Shown piece by piece: positions 17,044 to 25,960 of a stretch of DNA of 64,000 nt; position 1 is the first letter of the stretch; every line of letters begins with the position of its first letter. The DNA lies in NCBI GenBank assembly GCA_041177965.1, contig JBEGWF010000108.1, forward strand, positions 1 to 64,000. Reading direction: 5' to 3'. Position numbers and translations under genes: made by a program. Under the pieces are notes generated by a model that saw only the letters and a list, made by a program, of their open reading frames with translations, did no database searches and had not been told where the DNA came from. The stretch comes from SXXZ01 sp041177965 (GTDB lineage: Bacteria > Verrucomicrobiota > Verrucomicrobiia > Limisphaerales > UBA9464).

Positions 17044-18252
17044 TCAGCGGAGGAAGGGCAGGACATCGCGCAGGCTGAAGCGGGGTCGCGGCCGGTTGCG
17101 CAACCGCATGCCACCGTAGCGGGCGATGCCGATGGCCGTGGCGAATTCCGGGTGTCCCAGCGTGGCGGAGTTCCCCGTGATGTTGCGGCAGGTGGCCCGC
17201 GTGACCGGGAGACGGAAGATGCGCTGGGCCAGGGTGTCGATCCCGGGGATGTGCGAGCAACCACCCGACAGGAACACCCCGGCACGGGCCTCGTCCAGCA
17301 GGCAGGTCTCGGAGCACCGCTCGGCGATCAGTTCGAGGAGCTCCTGCAACCGAGCGGACATGATGCGGTGGAGGTGTTCGAGGCTCACCTCCCGCTGGGC
17401 GAGCCCGAGATCACCCTCGCCGAGCCGGACCGAGCGCCCCTGGCAGTCGGCACCGACCACCGCGGAGCCGTGCTGGATCTTGAGACGTTCGGCCAATCCG
17501 ATGTTGATCTTGAGGCCCAGGGCGATGTCGTTGCTGACATGGTCGCCCCCGATCGCGAACACGCCCGATTGACGGATCGCCTGGCCCTGCTGGAAGACGA
17601 ACTCCGTGGCCCCGCCCCCTATGTCGATCACCAGGGCCCCGTTCTCCTTGTCCTCGGGGCTCAGCACCGCCTGGGCGTTGGCCAGTCCGTTGAACACCGG
17701 TTGGTTGACCTCGATCGACAGCGCCTGGACCAGACGCATCGAGTTCTGGATCCGCAGCGAGTTCCCGTGGATGACGTGGACGTGGGCCTCGACCTTCCGG
17801 CCCAGCAGGCCGACCGGGTTGTCGGCGATCTCGATGCCGTCGAGGCAGATCCGCTGGCGGATCGTGTGGAGGATGGTGTGCTCGGCCGGCAGGGTGATCG
17901 CCTTGGCGTTGTTGGCGGCATCGGCGACATCCTGCGCGGTGACCAGCCGGTCGTCGGAGGCCACGGGGTGCATCCCCATGTTGTTGAAGCCCTCGATGTG
18001 GCGCCCGGTGACGCCGAGGAAGAGGTTGCGCACCATCACCTGCGCCTGTTCCTCGGCGTTCCCGAGGGCCGCCCGCACATCCTCCTGCGCCTTGGCCTGG
18101 TCGACGATCTCGCCTTTGCGCACGCCATGCGACTTGGCCTGCCCGATGCCCAGCAGCGTGAATTCACCGCGTTCGTTCTCCTCGCCGATGGCGGCGCAGA
18201 TCTTCGAGGTTCCGATCTCGAGTCCGACCAGGATGGGGGATTCCTTAGGCAT
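17044..18252 (-). CDS. ftsA: Cell division protein FtsA
   Basis: FtsA is the actin-like protein that tethers FtsZ to the membrane. The 402-residue product has the ATPase fold motifs LEIGTSKICA (residues 10-19), VIDIGGGATEF in the second subdomain, and SGGCSHIPGI near the adenosine site, plus the SHMA-type 1C domain between about 85 and 165. The C-terminus ends with a basic, amphipathic segment (RFSLRDVLPFLR) that can act as the membrane-targeting helix. The start overlaps the end of ftsQ by eight bases and the stop is 15 bases before ftsZ, which indicates coupled expression. Confidence 0.95.
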   Translation of the reverse strand: MPKESPILVGLEIGTSKICAAIGEENERGEFTLLGIGQAKSHGVRKGEIVDQAKAQEDVRAALGNAEEQAQVMVRNLFLGVTGRHIEGFNNMGMHPVASDDRLVTAQDVADAANNAKAITLPAEHTILHTIRQRICLDGIEIADNPVGLLGRKVEAHVHVIHGNSLRIQNSMRLVQALSIEVNQPVFNGLANAQAVLSPEDKENGALVIDIGGGATEFVFQQGQAIRQSGVFAIGGDHVSNDIALGLKINIGLAERLKIQHGSAVVGADCQGRSVRLGEGDLGLAQREVSLEHLHRIMSARLQELLELIAERCSETCLLDEARAGVFLSGGCSHIPGIDTLAQRIFRLPVTRATCRNITGNSATLGHPEFATAIGIARYGGMRLRNRPRPRFSLRDVLPFLR

Positions 18253-19207
18253 GGGATCGTCGGGGCAGTCGCTTGGGTCTGGGTCTGGGTCCCCGTTCGT
18301 GGTTCTCGGGGCCCTCGTTGGAGGTTCCGGAGGGGAGCGGGTCGTTCCACCGGATGGGGGAGTTCTGGGAGACGCTGAGGTCGAGGGTGCGGATGGTCCG
18401 CGGTTCCTTGAGGGCCTCGAGCTGGCGCAGGATGTCGGCCCAACGGCGGAGCTGGGTCGGGTAGTCCCGGGCTGCGAAGGTCACCTCGCCCGAGGTGGCG
18501 GTGGCCACCACCAACACGCCGGGTTCCGCGATGGACACCGAACGGATCTCCGGAAGCGAACCGGCCGGGGTCGCCTCGTAGGCCTGGATGAAGTCGAGCG
18601 CCCTCAGGGTGTCGGCCCTGGCCGTGGCCCGGCGCGGGTCATGGCCGAGGAGCAGGGGCAGCGCCGCCTCGGCGGCCAGGGCCTCTGCCGGGGCGTTGGA
18701 TGGTTCGAGGGGCAGCAGGAGGTGGCCTGCCTCGTCGAGGAGGTAGCGCGCCTGCAACCCGTTGCGGGACAGCGGTTCCACCGCCAGCAGCGGCAGACGC
18801 TCCCGGATGCGGATCAGGAGGGTGCCGGGGAACTCGGAGATGATCCGAGCCGTGGCGATGCGAGGATGGTTCTGAAGCCGGTCGCGCAACTGCGGGAGGT
18901 CGACCGAGAGGATGTTCCGGCCGATCGGGACCCCGGCCAGTCGGCGGATCTCATCGGGTGAAAGCACTCCGTCGACCTCCACGACGACCTCGCGGACGGC
19001 CAGCGAGGGGATCCGGTGGAACCAGTTCTCGCGGATCCACCATCCGGCCGCCGCGACCGAGGCGCAGAGGACCAGGGTCACACCGGTCCGGAGGAGCCAT
19101 GCCCGGGAACGTCGGGTTCCGGCGTCGGGGGTGTCGGCCCGGAGGCGCGCCTCGAGCACGGTTCCGGACCGGGGTCTCCTTCGATTCTCCTGGTGGGCGC
19201 CGAACAT
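18245..19207 (-). CDS. ftsQ: Cell division protein FtsQ
   Basis: FtsQ is a bitopic division protein that links the FtsLB complex to the ring. The 320-residue product has a short cytoplasmic N-terminus rich in arginine, one membrane segment (residues about 41-57), and a POTRA domain at about 66-135 (LAVREVVVEVDGVLSPDEIRRLAGV, then FPGTLLIRIRERLPLL). The FtsQ-type C-terminal domain follows. The extreme C-terminus (NHERGPRPRPKRLPRRSHA) is strongly basic, which is unusual. It starts three bases after ddl ends and overlaps ftsA by eight bases. Confidence 0.93.
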   Translation of the reverse strand: MFGAHQENRRRPRSGTVLEARLRADTPDAGTRRSRAWLLRTGVTLVLCASVAAAGWWIRENWFHRIPSLAVREVVVEVDGVLSPDEIRRLAGVPIGRNILSVDLPQLRDRLQNHPRIATARIISEFPGTLLIRIRERLPLLAVEPLSRNGLQARYLLDEAGHLLLPLEPSNAPAEALAAEAALPLLLGHDPRRATARADTLRALDFIQAYEATPAGSLPEIRSVSIAEPGVLVVATATSGEVTFAARDYPTQLRRWADILRQLEALKEPRTIRTLDLSVSQNSPIRWNDPLPSGTSNEGPENHERGPRPRPKRLPRRSHA

Positions 19208-19210
19208 CGT

Positions 19211-20125
19211 TCAACCGGGTCGGGTTCCGCGTGACAAGGCCAGTCGCACCATCCGTTCACAGAGGTGCGGGAAGGGGATTCCCGCCGCCTCAGCGGCCTT
19301 GGGCAGCAGACTGGTCTCGGTCATGCCGGGCAGGGTGTTCACCTCGAGCACCACCGGCGATCCGTCGGGCCGGACCATCACGTCGACCCGGGCGTAGTCG
19401 CGGCCCCCGATCGCCTCGAAGGCCGACATCGCGGCCTCCTGGATCGCGCGGGTGACCCGCGGATCGAAGTCGGCCGGGCAGAAGTATTCGGTGCGCCCGG
19501 CGGTGTACTTGTTGGTGTAGTCGTAGGAGCCCGACTTGGGTCGGACCTCGACGATGGGGAGCGGTGAGCCGTCCAGGATGCCGACGGTGGTCTCGCGTCC
19601 GACGATGCGCTCCTCCATGAGGACCTCGCCACCGTGGCCGAGAGACTCGCCCAGGGATCGGGAGAAATCCTCGACGCGATCGACGAAGCGCAGCCCGACG
19701 CTGGATCCCTGTCGGACCGGCTTCAGGACCACCGGAGGATTCCAACCTTCCGGCCACGGCGAGGCGGCGTCGATGAAGCGTTCGAACCGGGCCGTCGGGA
19801 CGCCGGCCCTGAGGCATCGGCGCTTGGTCAGGATCTTGTCGAAGGCGTAGAGCGATGCCGAGACGCCGCACCCGGTGTAGGGCAGCCCGAGTTCCTCGAG
19901 TTCGGACTGGACCGTGCCGTCCTCGCCGTAGGTGCCGTGCAGCGCCAGGAAGACGGCCCGGGTGCCGGGCGGGATCCGCAGATCGCCGGGGAGGGGATCG
20001 ACCTCGTCGACCCGGTGGCCCAGGGAGCGGAGGGCCCGTGCGACCGCGGCCCCCGACCGCAGGGAGACCTCCCGCTCGGCCGAGGGACCGCCACGCAGCA
20101 CGGTGATGTGGAAGGGATCCGTCAT
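19211..20125 (-). CDS. ddl: D-alanine--D-alanine ligase
   Basis: Ddl joins two D-alanines with ATP to make the dipeptide that MurF adds to the peptidoglycan precursor. The 304-residue ATP-grasp enzyme opens with VLRGGPSAEREVSLRSG (N-terminal substrate site), has the HGTYGEDGTVQ motif at about 60-70, the KPVRQGSSVGL lysine loop at about 145-155, YTNKYTAGRTEYFCPAD for the omega loop, and EVNTLPGMTETSLLPKAA at the metal site. The length is typical of DdlB. The start overlaps the murB stop as ATGA. Confidence 0.96.
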   Translation of the reverse strand: MTDPFHITVLRGGPSAEREVSLRSGAAVARALRSLGHRVDEVDPLPGDLRIPPGTRAVFLALHGTYGEDGTVQSELEELGLPYTGCGVSASLYAFDKILTKRRCLRAGVPTARFERFIDAASPWPEGWNPPVVLKPVRQGSSVGLRFVDRVEDFSRSLGESLGHGGEVLMEERIVGRETTVGILDGSPLPIVEVRPKSGSYDYTNKYTAGRTEYFCPADFDPRVTRAIQEAAMSAFEAIGGRDYARVDVMVRPDGSPVVLEVNTLPGMTETSLLPKAAEAAGIPFPHLCERMVRLALSRGTRPG

Positions 20126-21111
20126 GCGTCCTCGCCCACGATCTCCACCTCGGTCTCCAGTTCGATGCCACGCTCCTCGCGTGCGCGGGTCCTGACCTGT
20201 TCGATCAGTGCCAGGATGTCGGCCGCCTTCGCCTGTCCGAGGTTGACGAAGAAGTTGGCGTGGATGTCGCTGACCATGGCGTCGCCGACACGGGCGCCCT
20301 TGAGGCCGAGCTCATCGAGCAGGCGGCCGGCGGGCAGGGTGGGTTGAGGATTCTTGAAGGTGCAGCCGGCGCTCGGTTGGTTGGGCTGGCTGGTCCAGCG
20401 CTTGTTCGAGAACTGCTCCATCCGGCCACGGATGACATCGGCGTCGTCGGGGCGGCCGCGGAGGACGGCCCCGAGGGCGATGTGGGTGTGCAGCATCGGG
20501 CAGGACCGGTACTCCACGGGTACCTCGCGGGCCGGGAGCGTCAGGATCCGGCCCGAGCGGCTGATGCAGCGCAATTCCTCGACCGCGTCGAAGGTCCATG
20601 CGCCCATGGCCCCGGCGTTCATCCGGAGCGCACCACCCAGGGAACCGGGGATGCCCTCGAAGAACTCGAGGCCGCCCATCCCGGCCCGTCGCGCCTCGTG
20701 GGCGATGTTCTTCAGCCGTGCCCCGGCTCCGGCGGTGATGCGATCGCCTTCGATCCCGATCCGGGAGAAATGGGGGTGCGCCAAGGACAGGACGATGCCC
20801 CGGATGCCCCCGTCGCGGACCAGAAGGTTGGAGCCGCGACCCAGGACGAACACGGGGATGCCACGCAGGTGGGCGATCTCGAGGGTGCTGGCGAGGGCGT
20901 TGTCGGAGCCGGGTTCGATGAACAGGTCGGCCGGGCCTCCCACCCGCAGGGTGGTGCGCCGCGCCAGCGGCTCGTCGCGCCGGATCACGGTGTCCGGTGG
21001 AAGGACGATCTGCAGGTCGCGGAAGACGTTCGAGATGTCCTCCGCGTGCGCGGCGGCGGCCTCGATCGACGCATCGACCGGTTCGGGACTCAATCGCAGG
21101 GGGGAGTTCAT
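20122..21111 (-). CDS. murB: UDP-N-acetylenolpyruvoylglucosamine reductase
   Basis: MurB reduces UDP-GlcNAc-enolpyruvate to UDP-MurNAc with NADPH and FAD. The 329-residue protein shows the FAD-binding RRTTLRVGGPADLFIEP and VLGRGSNLLVRDGGIRG motifs, the GLEFFEGIPGSLGGALRMNAGA segment, and the C-terminal substrate segment ending EVEIVG. The usual proton-donating serine in the GSxFKNP motif is cysteine here (AGCTFKNP), a variant that occurs in some families. I chose the ATG at 21111 because it forms an ATGA overlap with murG and starts the conserved region; the frame is open 36 codons further upstream inside murG. murC, often next to murB, is absent. Confidence 0.95.
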   Translation of the reverse strand: MNSPLRLSPEPVDASIEAAAAHAEDISNVFRDLQIVLPPDTVIRRDEPLARRTTLRVGGPADLFIEPGSDNALASTLEIAHLRGIPVFVLGRGSNLLVRDGGIRGIVLSLAHPHFSRIGIEGDRITAGAGARLKNIAHEARRAGMGGLEFFEGIPGSLGGALRMNAGAMGAWTFDAVEELRCISRSGRILTLPAREVPVEYRSCPMLHTHIALGAVLRGRPDDADVIRGRMEQFSNKRWTSQPNQPSAGCTFKNPQPTLPAGRLLDELGLKGARVGDAMVSDIHANFFVNLGQAKAADILALIEQVRTRAREERGIELETEVEIVGEDA

Positions 21112-22322
21112 GCGGCCTCCTTGAAGGGGATCCATCGGGCGGGCACCGCCGGTCCACGGGCGGAGGATCCCCTCCGGGCGGCCTGGGTGAACGGTTGGCG
21201 AACGTGCTCCAGGATGCACTCGGCGATGGTCGCCGCCGCCTCAGGGTGGTCCATGGCTCCGAGGGCCGCCCGCATCGATTCCCTGAGCGCCGGATCCTTC
21301 AGGACCGCGAGGATGGCCTCCTGCAGCCGGGCGGGGTCCGGGGCGGCCTGATCCATCATCAGGGCGGCACCGGTCGTCGCCAGCGCGGCGGCGTTGTGGT
21401 GCTGGTGGTTGTCCTGGGCCGTCGGCAGCGGAATGAGGATCGAGGGCAGTCGCAGGGCTGCCAACTCCGCCAGAGAGGAGGCGCCGGCCCGGCTGACCAC
21501 CGCATCGGCGGCCTCGAGCGCGAGGTGCATCTCCTGGAGGAACGGGAGAATCACCGAGCGGGTCGCCAGCGCCTGATGGGCCTTCTGCACCGAGGCCAGG
21601 TCGGGTGTTCCGGACAGATGGATGAACTGGAGGTCAGGAGCCGCGGCGACCAGACCCGGGAGGGTGTCGCAGACCCATCGATTCAGGCCGCGGGCTCCCT
21701 GGCTGCCACCGGTGATGAGCAGCACCGGTTTTTCCGGATCGAGTCCGAGGGTGGTCCGCGCTGCCCGCGGATCGCGGCCCTGGCGCAGTCGGGCGATGGC
21801 CTCCCGGACGGGGGTGCCCGTGAAGGCGACCCGGGTCCGACCCCAGCGCCGGCCGGTCTCCTCGAACCCCGTGAACGATTCCCGGGTCCACCGGGCCAGC
21901 ATCCGGTTGGCCCTGCCGGGCACCGTGTTCGATTCGTGGAGGAAGGTCGCCGCGCCCAATCGTCGCCCTGCCAGCATCGGCGGCGCGGCCGTGAACCCGC
22001 CCATCCCGAGGACGGCGTCGGGCGGACGCGGGGAGAACGACCGGTCGGAGAAGCATCGGTGGGCCGCCCTCCAGGCGAGTCCGAAGCCCATCAGGAACGC
22101 TCCGTAGTTGCGGCCCTGCAGTCCCACGGCCGGCAGCGTGGCCGTCCGGAGGTCGCCCAACCCCTGCACGGCCGCCTGGTCCACTTCCTTGGGGGATACG
22201 AGCAGGGTGACCTGGGTTCCCCGTGCCGACAGTTCACGGCCCACGGCCAACCCTGGAAACAGGTGGCCGCCGGTGCCACCGCAGGCGATGGCCACATGGA
22301 GGGAGGAGGCGGAGTGTCTCAT
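21108..22322 (-). CDS. murG: UDP-GlcNAc:undecaprenyl-PP-MurNAc-pentapeptide GlcNAc transferase
   Basis: MurG is the membrane-associated glycosyltransferase that converts lipid I to lipid II. The 404-residue protein contains the acceptor-side loop CGGTGGHLFPG at residues 14-24, the GMGGFTAAPPMLAG segment, and the donor-side motifs ITGGSQGARGLN and RAGASSLAELAAL, followed by PLPTAQDNHQHHNA, which fits the donor-binding region. The last 35 residues are a basic, low-complexity tail longer than in E. coli MurG. It overlaps ftsW upstream and murB downstream by ATGA. Confidence 0.95.
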   Translation of the reverse strand: MRHSASSLHVAIACGGTGGHLFPGLAVGRELSARGTQVTLLVSPKEVDQAAVQGLGDLRTATLPAVGLQGRNYGAFLMGFGLAWRAAHRCFSDRSFSPRPPDAVLGMGGFTAAPPMLAGRRLGAATFLHESNTVPGRANRMLARWTRESFTGFEETGRRWGRTRVAFTGTPVREAIARLRQGRDPRAARTTLGLDPEKPVLLITGGSQGARGLNRWVCDTLPGLVAAAPDLQFIHLSGTPDLASVQKAHQALATRSVILPFLQEMHLALEAADAVVSRAGASSLAELAALRLPSILIPLPTAQDNHQHHNAAALATTGAALMMDQAAPDPARLQEAILAVLKDPALRESMRAALGAMDHPEAAATIAECILEHVRQPFTQAARRGSSARGPAVPARWIPFKEAA

Positions 22323-23464
22323 CGGGCGGGCAGGGATTCGAGGTCGGGGGCTTGGAAGGGGTTGGAACCGCCCTGATGGGCCGACTGAGTGGCCTCCGGG
22401 GCGCGTCGGGCGATGGACAGCAGCAGGCCGACCATCACCAGCATGCTCACGGCGCTCGAACCGCCGCGGCTCACGAAGGGCAGAGGCATGCCCTTGTTGA
22501 TCATCGAGTTGGTCACCACCGCGATGTTGATCATCGCCTGGCAGGCGATCAGGAAGCCGATGCCACCGGCCAGCAGACGTCCCTCCACATCGGCCGCACG
22601 CGAGGCGATCCGGACGGAGCACAGGAGGATGACCACGAAGGCGACCAGCACCCCCAGCGTGAAGAACAGGCCGAGTTCCTCGCCGATCACGGGGAGGATG
22701 AAGTCGGTGTGCTGCTCCGGGATGGTGAGCTTGATGACCCCGGAACCGAGACCCACCCCCTCGAGGCCGCCCTCGCGGAGCGCCGCCAGCGATTTCAACG
22801 CCTGGGATCCGGTCGTCTGCGGATACAGTTCCGGGTGGAGGAACGCATCCATCCGGTCGCGGACCATCTTGCTGGAGTTGTAGAAATGCACGCCCAACCC
22901 GGCCCCGAGGAGGGCGGGGATGACCGCGAACCGCCTGGGCATGCCGCTGAGGAGCAGGACCACCACCGTCACCATTCCGAAGAGCGCCATCGTGCCCCGG
23001 TCCGGTTGCTTGTAGAGCAGGCCCAGGAACGGGACGACCACCAGACCCGGGAGCACCAACCCCCAGACGAGGGTCGAGGTGGTGCTGCCGAAGCGCATGC
23101 GGGGCCCGAATCTGGAGCCCCATGCCGCCAGCGTCAGCAGCAGCGGGACCTTGGCGAATTCCGCGGGTTGGAGACCGAACACCCAGCGTTGGGCCCCGTT
23201 CCGGTAGGTGCCCAGCGGCGACAGCACCAGCAGCAGACCGACGACGGCCAGTCCGTAGAGCCACCAGTGTCGTTCCAGCCAGAACCGGTAGTGCATCCGC
23301 CAAAGCCCGCACATGAGCAGGGCGCCCCCCATGATCGCCATCGCCTGGGTCGTCACCAGGCTGGAGAAACGGGAGTCCATCATCACCGCGCTGGCGAGCA
23401 TGGTGAAGCTCAGGGCCAGCAGCAGGCCGACCGTCAACAACAGCAGGATGGAGGTGGAGCGCAT
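22319..23464 (-). CDS. ftsW: Lipid II polymerase FtsW (SEDS family)
   Basis: FtsW is the SEDS glycosyltransferase that works with FtsI at the septum. The 381-residue protein has about ten membrane segments, the NGAQRWVFGLQPAEFAK motif (NGxxRW and the conserved Q-P-x-E-x-x-K), KQPDRGTMALFG, the large extracytoplasmic loop with GEELGLF, and the C-terminal PLPFVSRGGSSAVSML motif. It is distinguished from RodA by its place between a LysM gene and murG in the dcw cluster; a second SEDS gene next to mrdA at 45041 is the RodA. A 76-base gap separates it from the LysM gene upstream. Confidence 0.94.
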   Translation of the reverse strand: MRSTSILLLLTVGLLLALSFTMLASAVMMDSRFSSLVTTQAMAIMGGALLMCGLWRMHYRFWLERHWWLYGLAVVGLLLVLSPLGTYRNGAQRWVFGLQPAEFAKVPLLLTLAAWGSRFGPRMRFGSTTSTLVWGLVLPGLVVVPFLGLLYKQPDRGTMALFGMVTVVVLLLSGMPRRFAVIPALLGAGLGVHFYNSSKMVRDRMDAFLHPELYPQTTGSQALKSLAALREGGLEGVGLGSGVIKLTIPEQHTDFILPVIGEELGLFFTLGVLVAFVVILLCSVRIASRAADVEGRLLAGGIGFLIACQAMINIAVVTNSMINKGMPLPFVSRGGSSAVSMLVMVGLLLSIARRAPEATQSAHQGGSNPFQAPDLESLPAR

Positions 23465-23540
23465 CTCGGATGGCTTGGTGTTCCGTTGGCGGGTTCCCCG
23501 GGCGCCGGGCCCTCGGCCCGACGCCCGACGCCGTCCGGTG

Positions 23541-24437
23541 TCAGCGGCCGGTGCCCGGCAACGGCGCGGGGATCGCGGCCGGTGCGGCCGGGGCCGCGTC
23601 GACCGGGGTCTTCGGCGCCGCTTCGGTCGGTTCGGCCTGCGCGGACTTGGCCGGGATCTTGAGCTTCTGGCCGACGTTGATCTTGTCGCCGCTCAGATTG
23701 TTGGCCGACCGGAGGGCCTTGACGGTCGTCCCTTGCTTCTTGGCGATCCTGGCCAGCGTGTCACCACCCTTGACCGTGTAGGTCGTGGTCGCGCCCGAGG
23801 CGGTCGATTCCTCGCTGGCCGCGGCCTTGGCGGAGGTTCCGGAGCCCTGGGTCGACCGCGCCGCGCCGCCGGCCGGCAGTTGGATGGTCTGGCCCACCTT
23901 CAGCTTGCCGAGGTCGACGTTCGGATTGGCGTCCTTCAGGGCCTTCAGCGAGACCCCGTTGGCCTTCGCGATGTTGTAGGCGATGTCGCCGCTCTTGATC
24001 TTGTATTCGGAGCCGACACCCGCGGTCTCCTGGTTCGCGGTCCCGGTGCCGGGGGTTCCCGGTGCACCGCCGAGCAGTTCCGGCGGCGGGATCGTGGGCA
24101 CGGCGGCGTTGGTGGCACCCGCGAGGTTGCCCGGGAAGGTCACCGCGCCGCCCGGGGGCGTCGCCAGGGTGTTGGTGTCGAGACCTGGCGGCGTCACCGG
24201 GTTGTTCGTGTCACCGGCCCCCGTGCCGGGTTGCACGGCGAGATCGGTCTGGTTGGTCGCGGCCGGCGGCTCGGTGCCGGTGGTGGCGCTCTCCTTGTTG
24301 CAACCGTTGAGCAGCACCACCAGGAACACCGCCACATGGGCGCTGAAGATGAAGGCGGCGATGCTGAAGGTCGATTTGCTCTTGGCGGCCTGTTCCAGTT
24401 TGGAGCCGGGCAGCAGGGGGGAGTTGGGCATGCTCAT
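23541..24437 (-). CDS. Membrane-anchored protein with two LysM domains
   Basis: The 298-residue product has a short basic N-terminus, one hydrophobic segment at about residues 25-46 (FSIAAFIFSAHVAVFLVVLLNG), and a Cys directly after it, which could be lipidated but is not a perfect lipobox. A 90-residue linker rich in threonine, proline and glycine leads to two LysM domains: SEYKIKSGDIAYNIAKANGV at about 145-190 and TYTVKGGDTLARIAKKQG at about 220-265. LysM binds glycan strands of peptidoglycan. Its place between mraY and ftsW suggests a role in the division-site wall. The start forms an ATGA overlap with the small gene upstream. Confidence 0.88.
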   Translation of the reverse strand: MSMPNSPLLPGSKLEQAAKSKSTFSIAAFIFSAHVAVFLVVLLNGCNKESATTGTEPPAATNQTDLAVQPGTGAGDTNNPVTPPGLDTNTLATPPGGAVTFPGNLAGATNAAVPTIPPPELLGGAPGTPGTGTANQETAGVGSEYKIKSGDIAYNIAKANGVSLKALKDANPNVDLGKLKVGQTIQLPAGGAARSTQGSGTSAKAAASEESTASGATTTYTVKGGDTLARIAKKQGTTVKALRSANNLSGDKINVGQKLKIPAKSAQAEPTEAAPKTPVDAAPAAPAAIPAPLPGTGR

Positions 24438-24832
24438 GGAATGGTGCTGGGGGTCGGTGCTACTTGGGTCGAGGATGGAGTGGTGTCGGATCCGTCCCGA
24501 ACCGGGTCCTCCACCCGGGTCGGGACGAAAGGGGCATGGACCGCTGGGCGGGCGGTCTGGGAAACGGGAGCGGCGTGGCTGTGGGGAGCGGTCTGTGGGC
24601 CGGTCCGGCGGGTCGCCGGAGGCGCGACGGTCTGGATGCTGGGGGTGGCAGGGTTTGCACGGATCGCCGCGGTACGGCGGCCCCGGCCCACGAGGGGCGC
24701 CGGACGCCACCGACGGTCTGCCATTAAACAAACCGAGCGGACGCGATCAAGGAACATCCGGGACCGATCGCCCATCCCGTCTCCGGGACCGGTGCGGCCG
24801 TTGTTTCCGGCGTGTGTGACGGAGTCCATCAT
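24434..24832 (-). CDS. Small unknown gene coupled to mraY and the LysM gene
   Basis: This 132-residue frame fills the gap between mraY and the LysM gene exactly. Its ATG overlaps the mraY stop as ATGA, and its own stop overlaps the ATG of the LysM gene as ATGA, the same junction used throughout this operon. The product has no membrane segment. It starts MMDSVTHAGNN, has an arginine-rich middle (MADRRWRPAPLVGRGRR at about 36-52), and ends in a 75-residue stretch rich in proline, threonine and alanine. No family is recognised. The composition is low-complexity, so I treat it as a probable gene on the strength of its position, not its sequence. Confidence 0.55.
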   Translation of the reverse strand: MMDSVTHAGNNGRTGPGDGMGDRSRMFLDRVRSVCLMADRRWRPAPLVGRGRRTAAIRANPATPSIQTVAPPATRRTGPQTAPHSHAAPVSQTARPAVHAPFVPTRVEDPVRDGSDTTPSSTQVAPTPSTIP

Positions 24833-25953
24833 CGGATCTTGAGGGTGCTCAACGCCACCACGGCGCAGAGGATGCCGGCGATGTAGAAACGGGTGACGAT
24901 CCGGGACTCCTTCCATCCCAGTTTCTGGAAGTGGTGGTGCAGGGGGGCCATCCGGAAGATCCGGCGGCCTTCCCCGAACTTGCGTCGGGTGTATTTGAAC
25001 CAGCCCACCTGGAGCATCACGCTGCCGGCCTCGGCGACGAAGACCCCGCCGGCGATCAGCAGCACCAGGGGTTGATGGATCAGCACCGCCATGATGCCGA
25101 GCGCGCCGCCCAATGCCAGCGAACCGGTGTCTCCCATGAAGACCTCGGCCGGGTGGCAGTTGAACCACAGGAAGCCCAGCGAGGCTCCGATGAAGGCCGC
25201 GCAGACGACGGTCAACTCGCTGGCTCCGCGCACATGGGGGATCTGGAGGTAGGCGGCCAGCTTCACGTTGTCGGCCAGATACGTGAGGATCAGCATGACC
25301 ATGGCCACGATGAGCGTGCAGCCGATCGCCAGACCGTCCATGCCGTCCGTCAGGTTCACGGCGTTCGAGCTGCCGATGATGGTCAGGGCCACCAGCGGGA
25401 TGCCGATCCAGGGCACGGCCCGGAGGACCGGATCCTTGAAGAACGGGACCTGGATGTCGGACACGAGGGCGCGGGTGGAGGGCAGTTGCCAGAGGTAGAT
25501 GCCGACCCCCAGGGCCAGCAGCCCCTGGACGATCCACTTGACCCGCGATTTCGCGCCGGCCGCGTTCTGCCGACTCACCTTCAGCCAGTCGTCGTAGAAG
25601 CCGAGGAATGCCAGCACCATCAGCGAGAGCATCGTCAGCAGGACCAGCGCGTTCGGTCGGGCCCAGAGCAGGACGGAGATGTCGAGCACCAGCAGGATCA
25701 GGACCCCGCCCATCGTCGGGGTCCCCCGTTTGGCCAGATCGGCCGCGGCGGCGGAGGCGTCCGCCGGGCTTCGGACATCCTTCGGTTGGTAGTCCTGTCG
25801 GAAACGGAGATTGCGGAGCCCCTCGATCACGCGGGGGCCCAGGATCCAGCTCAGCACCAGGGCGGTGATCGCCGCGCCGGCGCTCCGGAAGGTGACGTAT
25901 TTGAACACCGTCCAAGGGACCGTCGGAAACAGTTCTGGGAGCTTGTAGAGCAT
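24829..25953 (-). CDS. mraY: Phospho-N-acetylmuramoyl-pentapeptide transferase
   Basis: MraY transfers phospho-MurNAc-pentapeptide from UDP to undecaprenyl phosphate, forming lipid I in the inner membrane. The 374-residue protein has ten membrane segments and the family motifs KRGTPTMGGVLIL near residue 75, FLGFYDDWLKVSR with the catalytic aspartates, NAVNLTDGMDGLA, FMGDTGSLALGG, and the C-terminal histidine-rich loop MAPLHHHFQKLGW. The start is seven bases after murF, and the stop overlaps the small gene downstream. Confidence 0.97.
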   Translation of the reverse strand: MLYKLPELFPTVPWTVFKYVTFRSAGAAITALVLSWILGPRVIEGLRNLRFRQDYQPKDVRSPADASAAAADLAKRGTPTMGGVLILLVLDISVLLWARPNALVLLTMLSLMVLAFLGFYDDWLKVSRQNAAGAKSRVKWIVQGLLALGVGIYLWQLPSTRALVSDIQVPFFKDPVLRAVPWIGIPLVALTIIGSSNAVNLTDGMDGLAIGCTLIVAMVMLILTYLADNVKLAAYLQIPHVRGASELTVVCAAFIGASLGFLWFNCHPAEVFMGDTGSLALGGALGIMAVLIHQPLVLLIAGGVFVAEAGSVMLQVGWFKYTRRKFGEGRRIFRMAPLHHHFQKLGWKESRIVTRFYIAGILCAVVALSTLKIR

Positions 25954-25960
25954 GCGTCGT

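Noticed and set aside
14695..18378. Plus-strand open frame of 1227 codons opposite the GNAT, ftsZ and ftsA genes
   Set aside because: Antisense to three recognised genes; composition typical of a GC-rich shadow frame.
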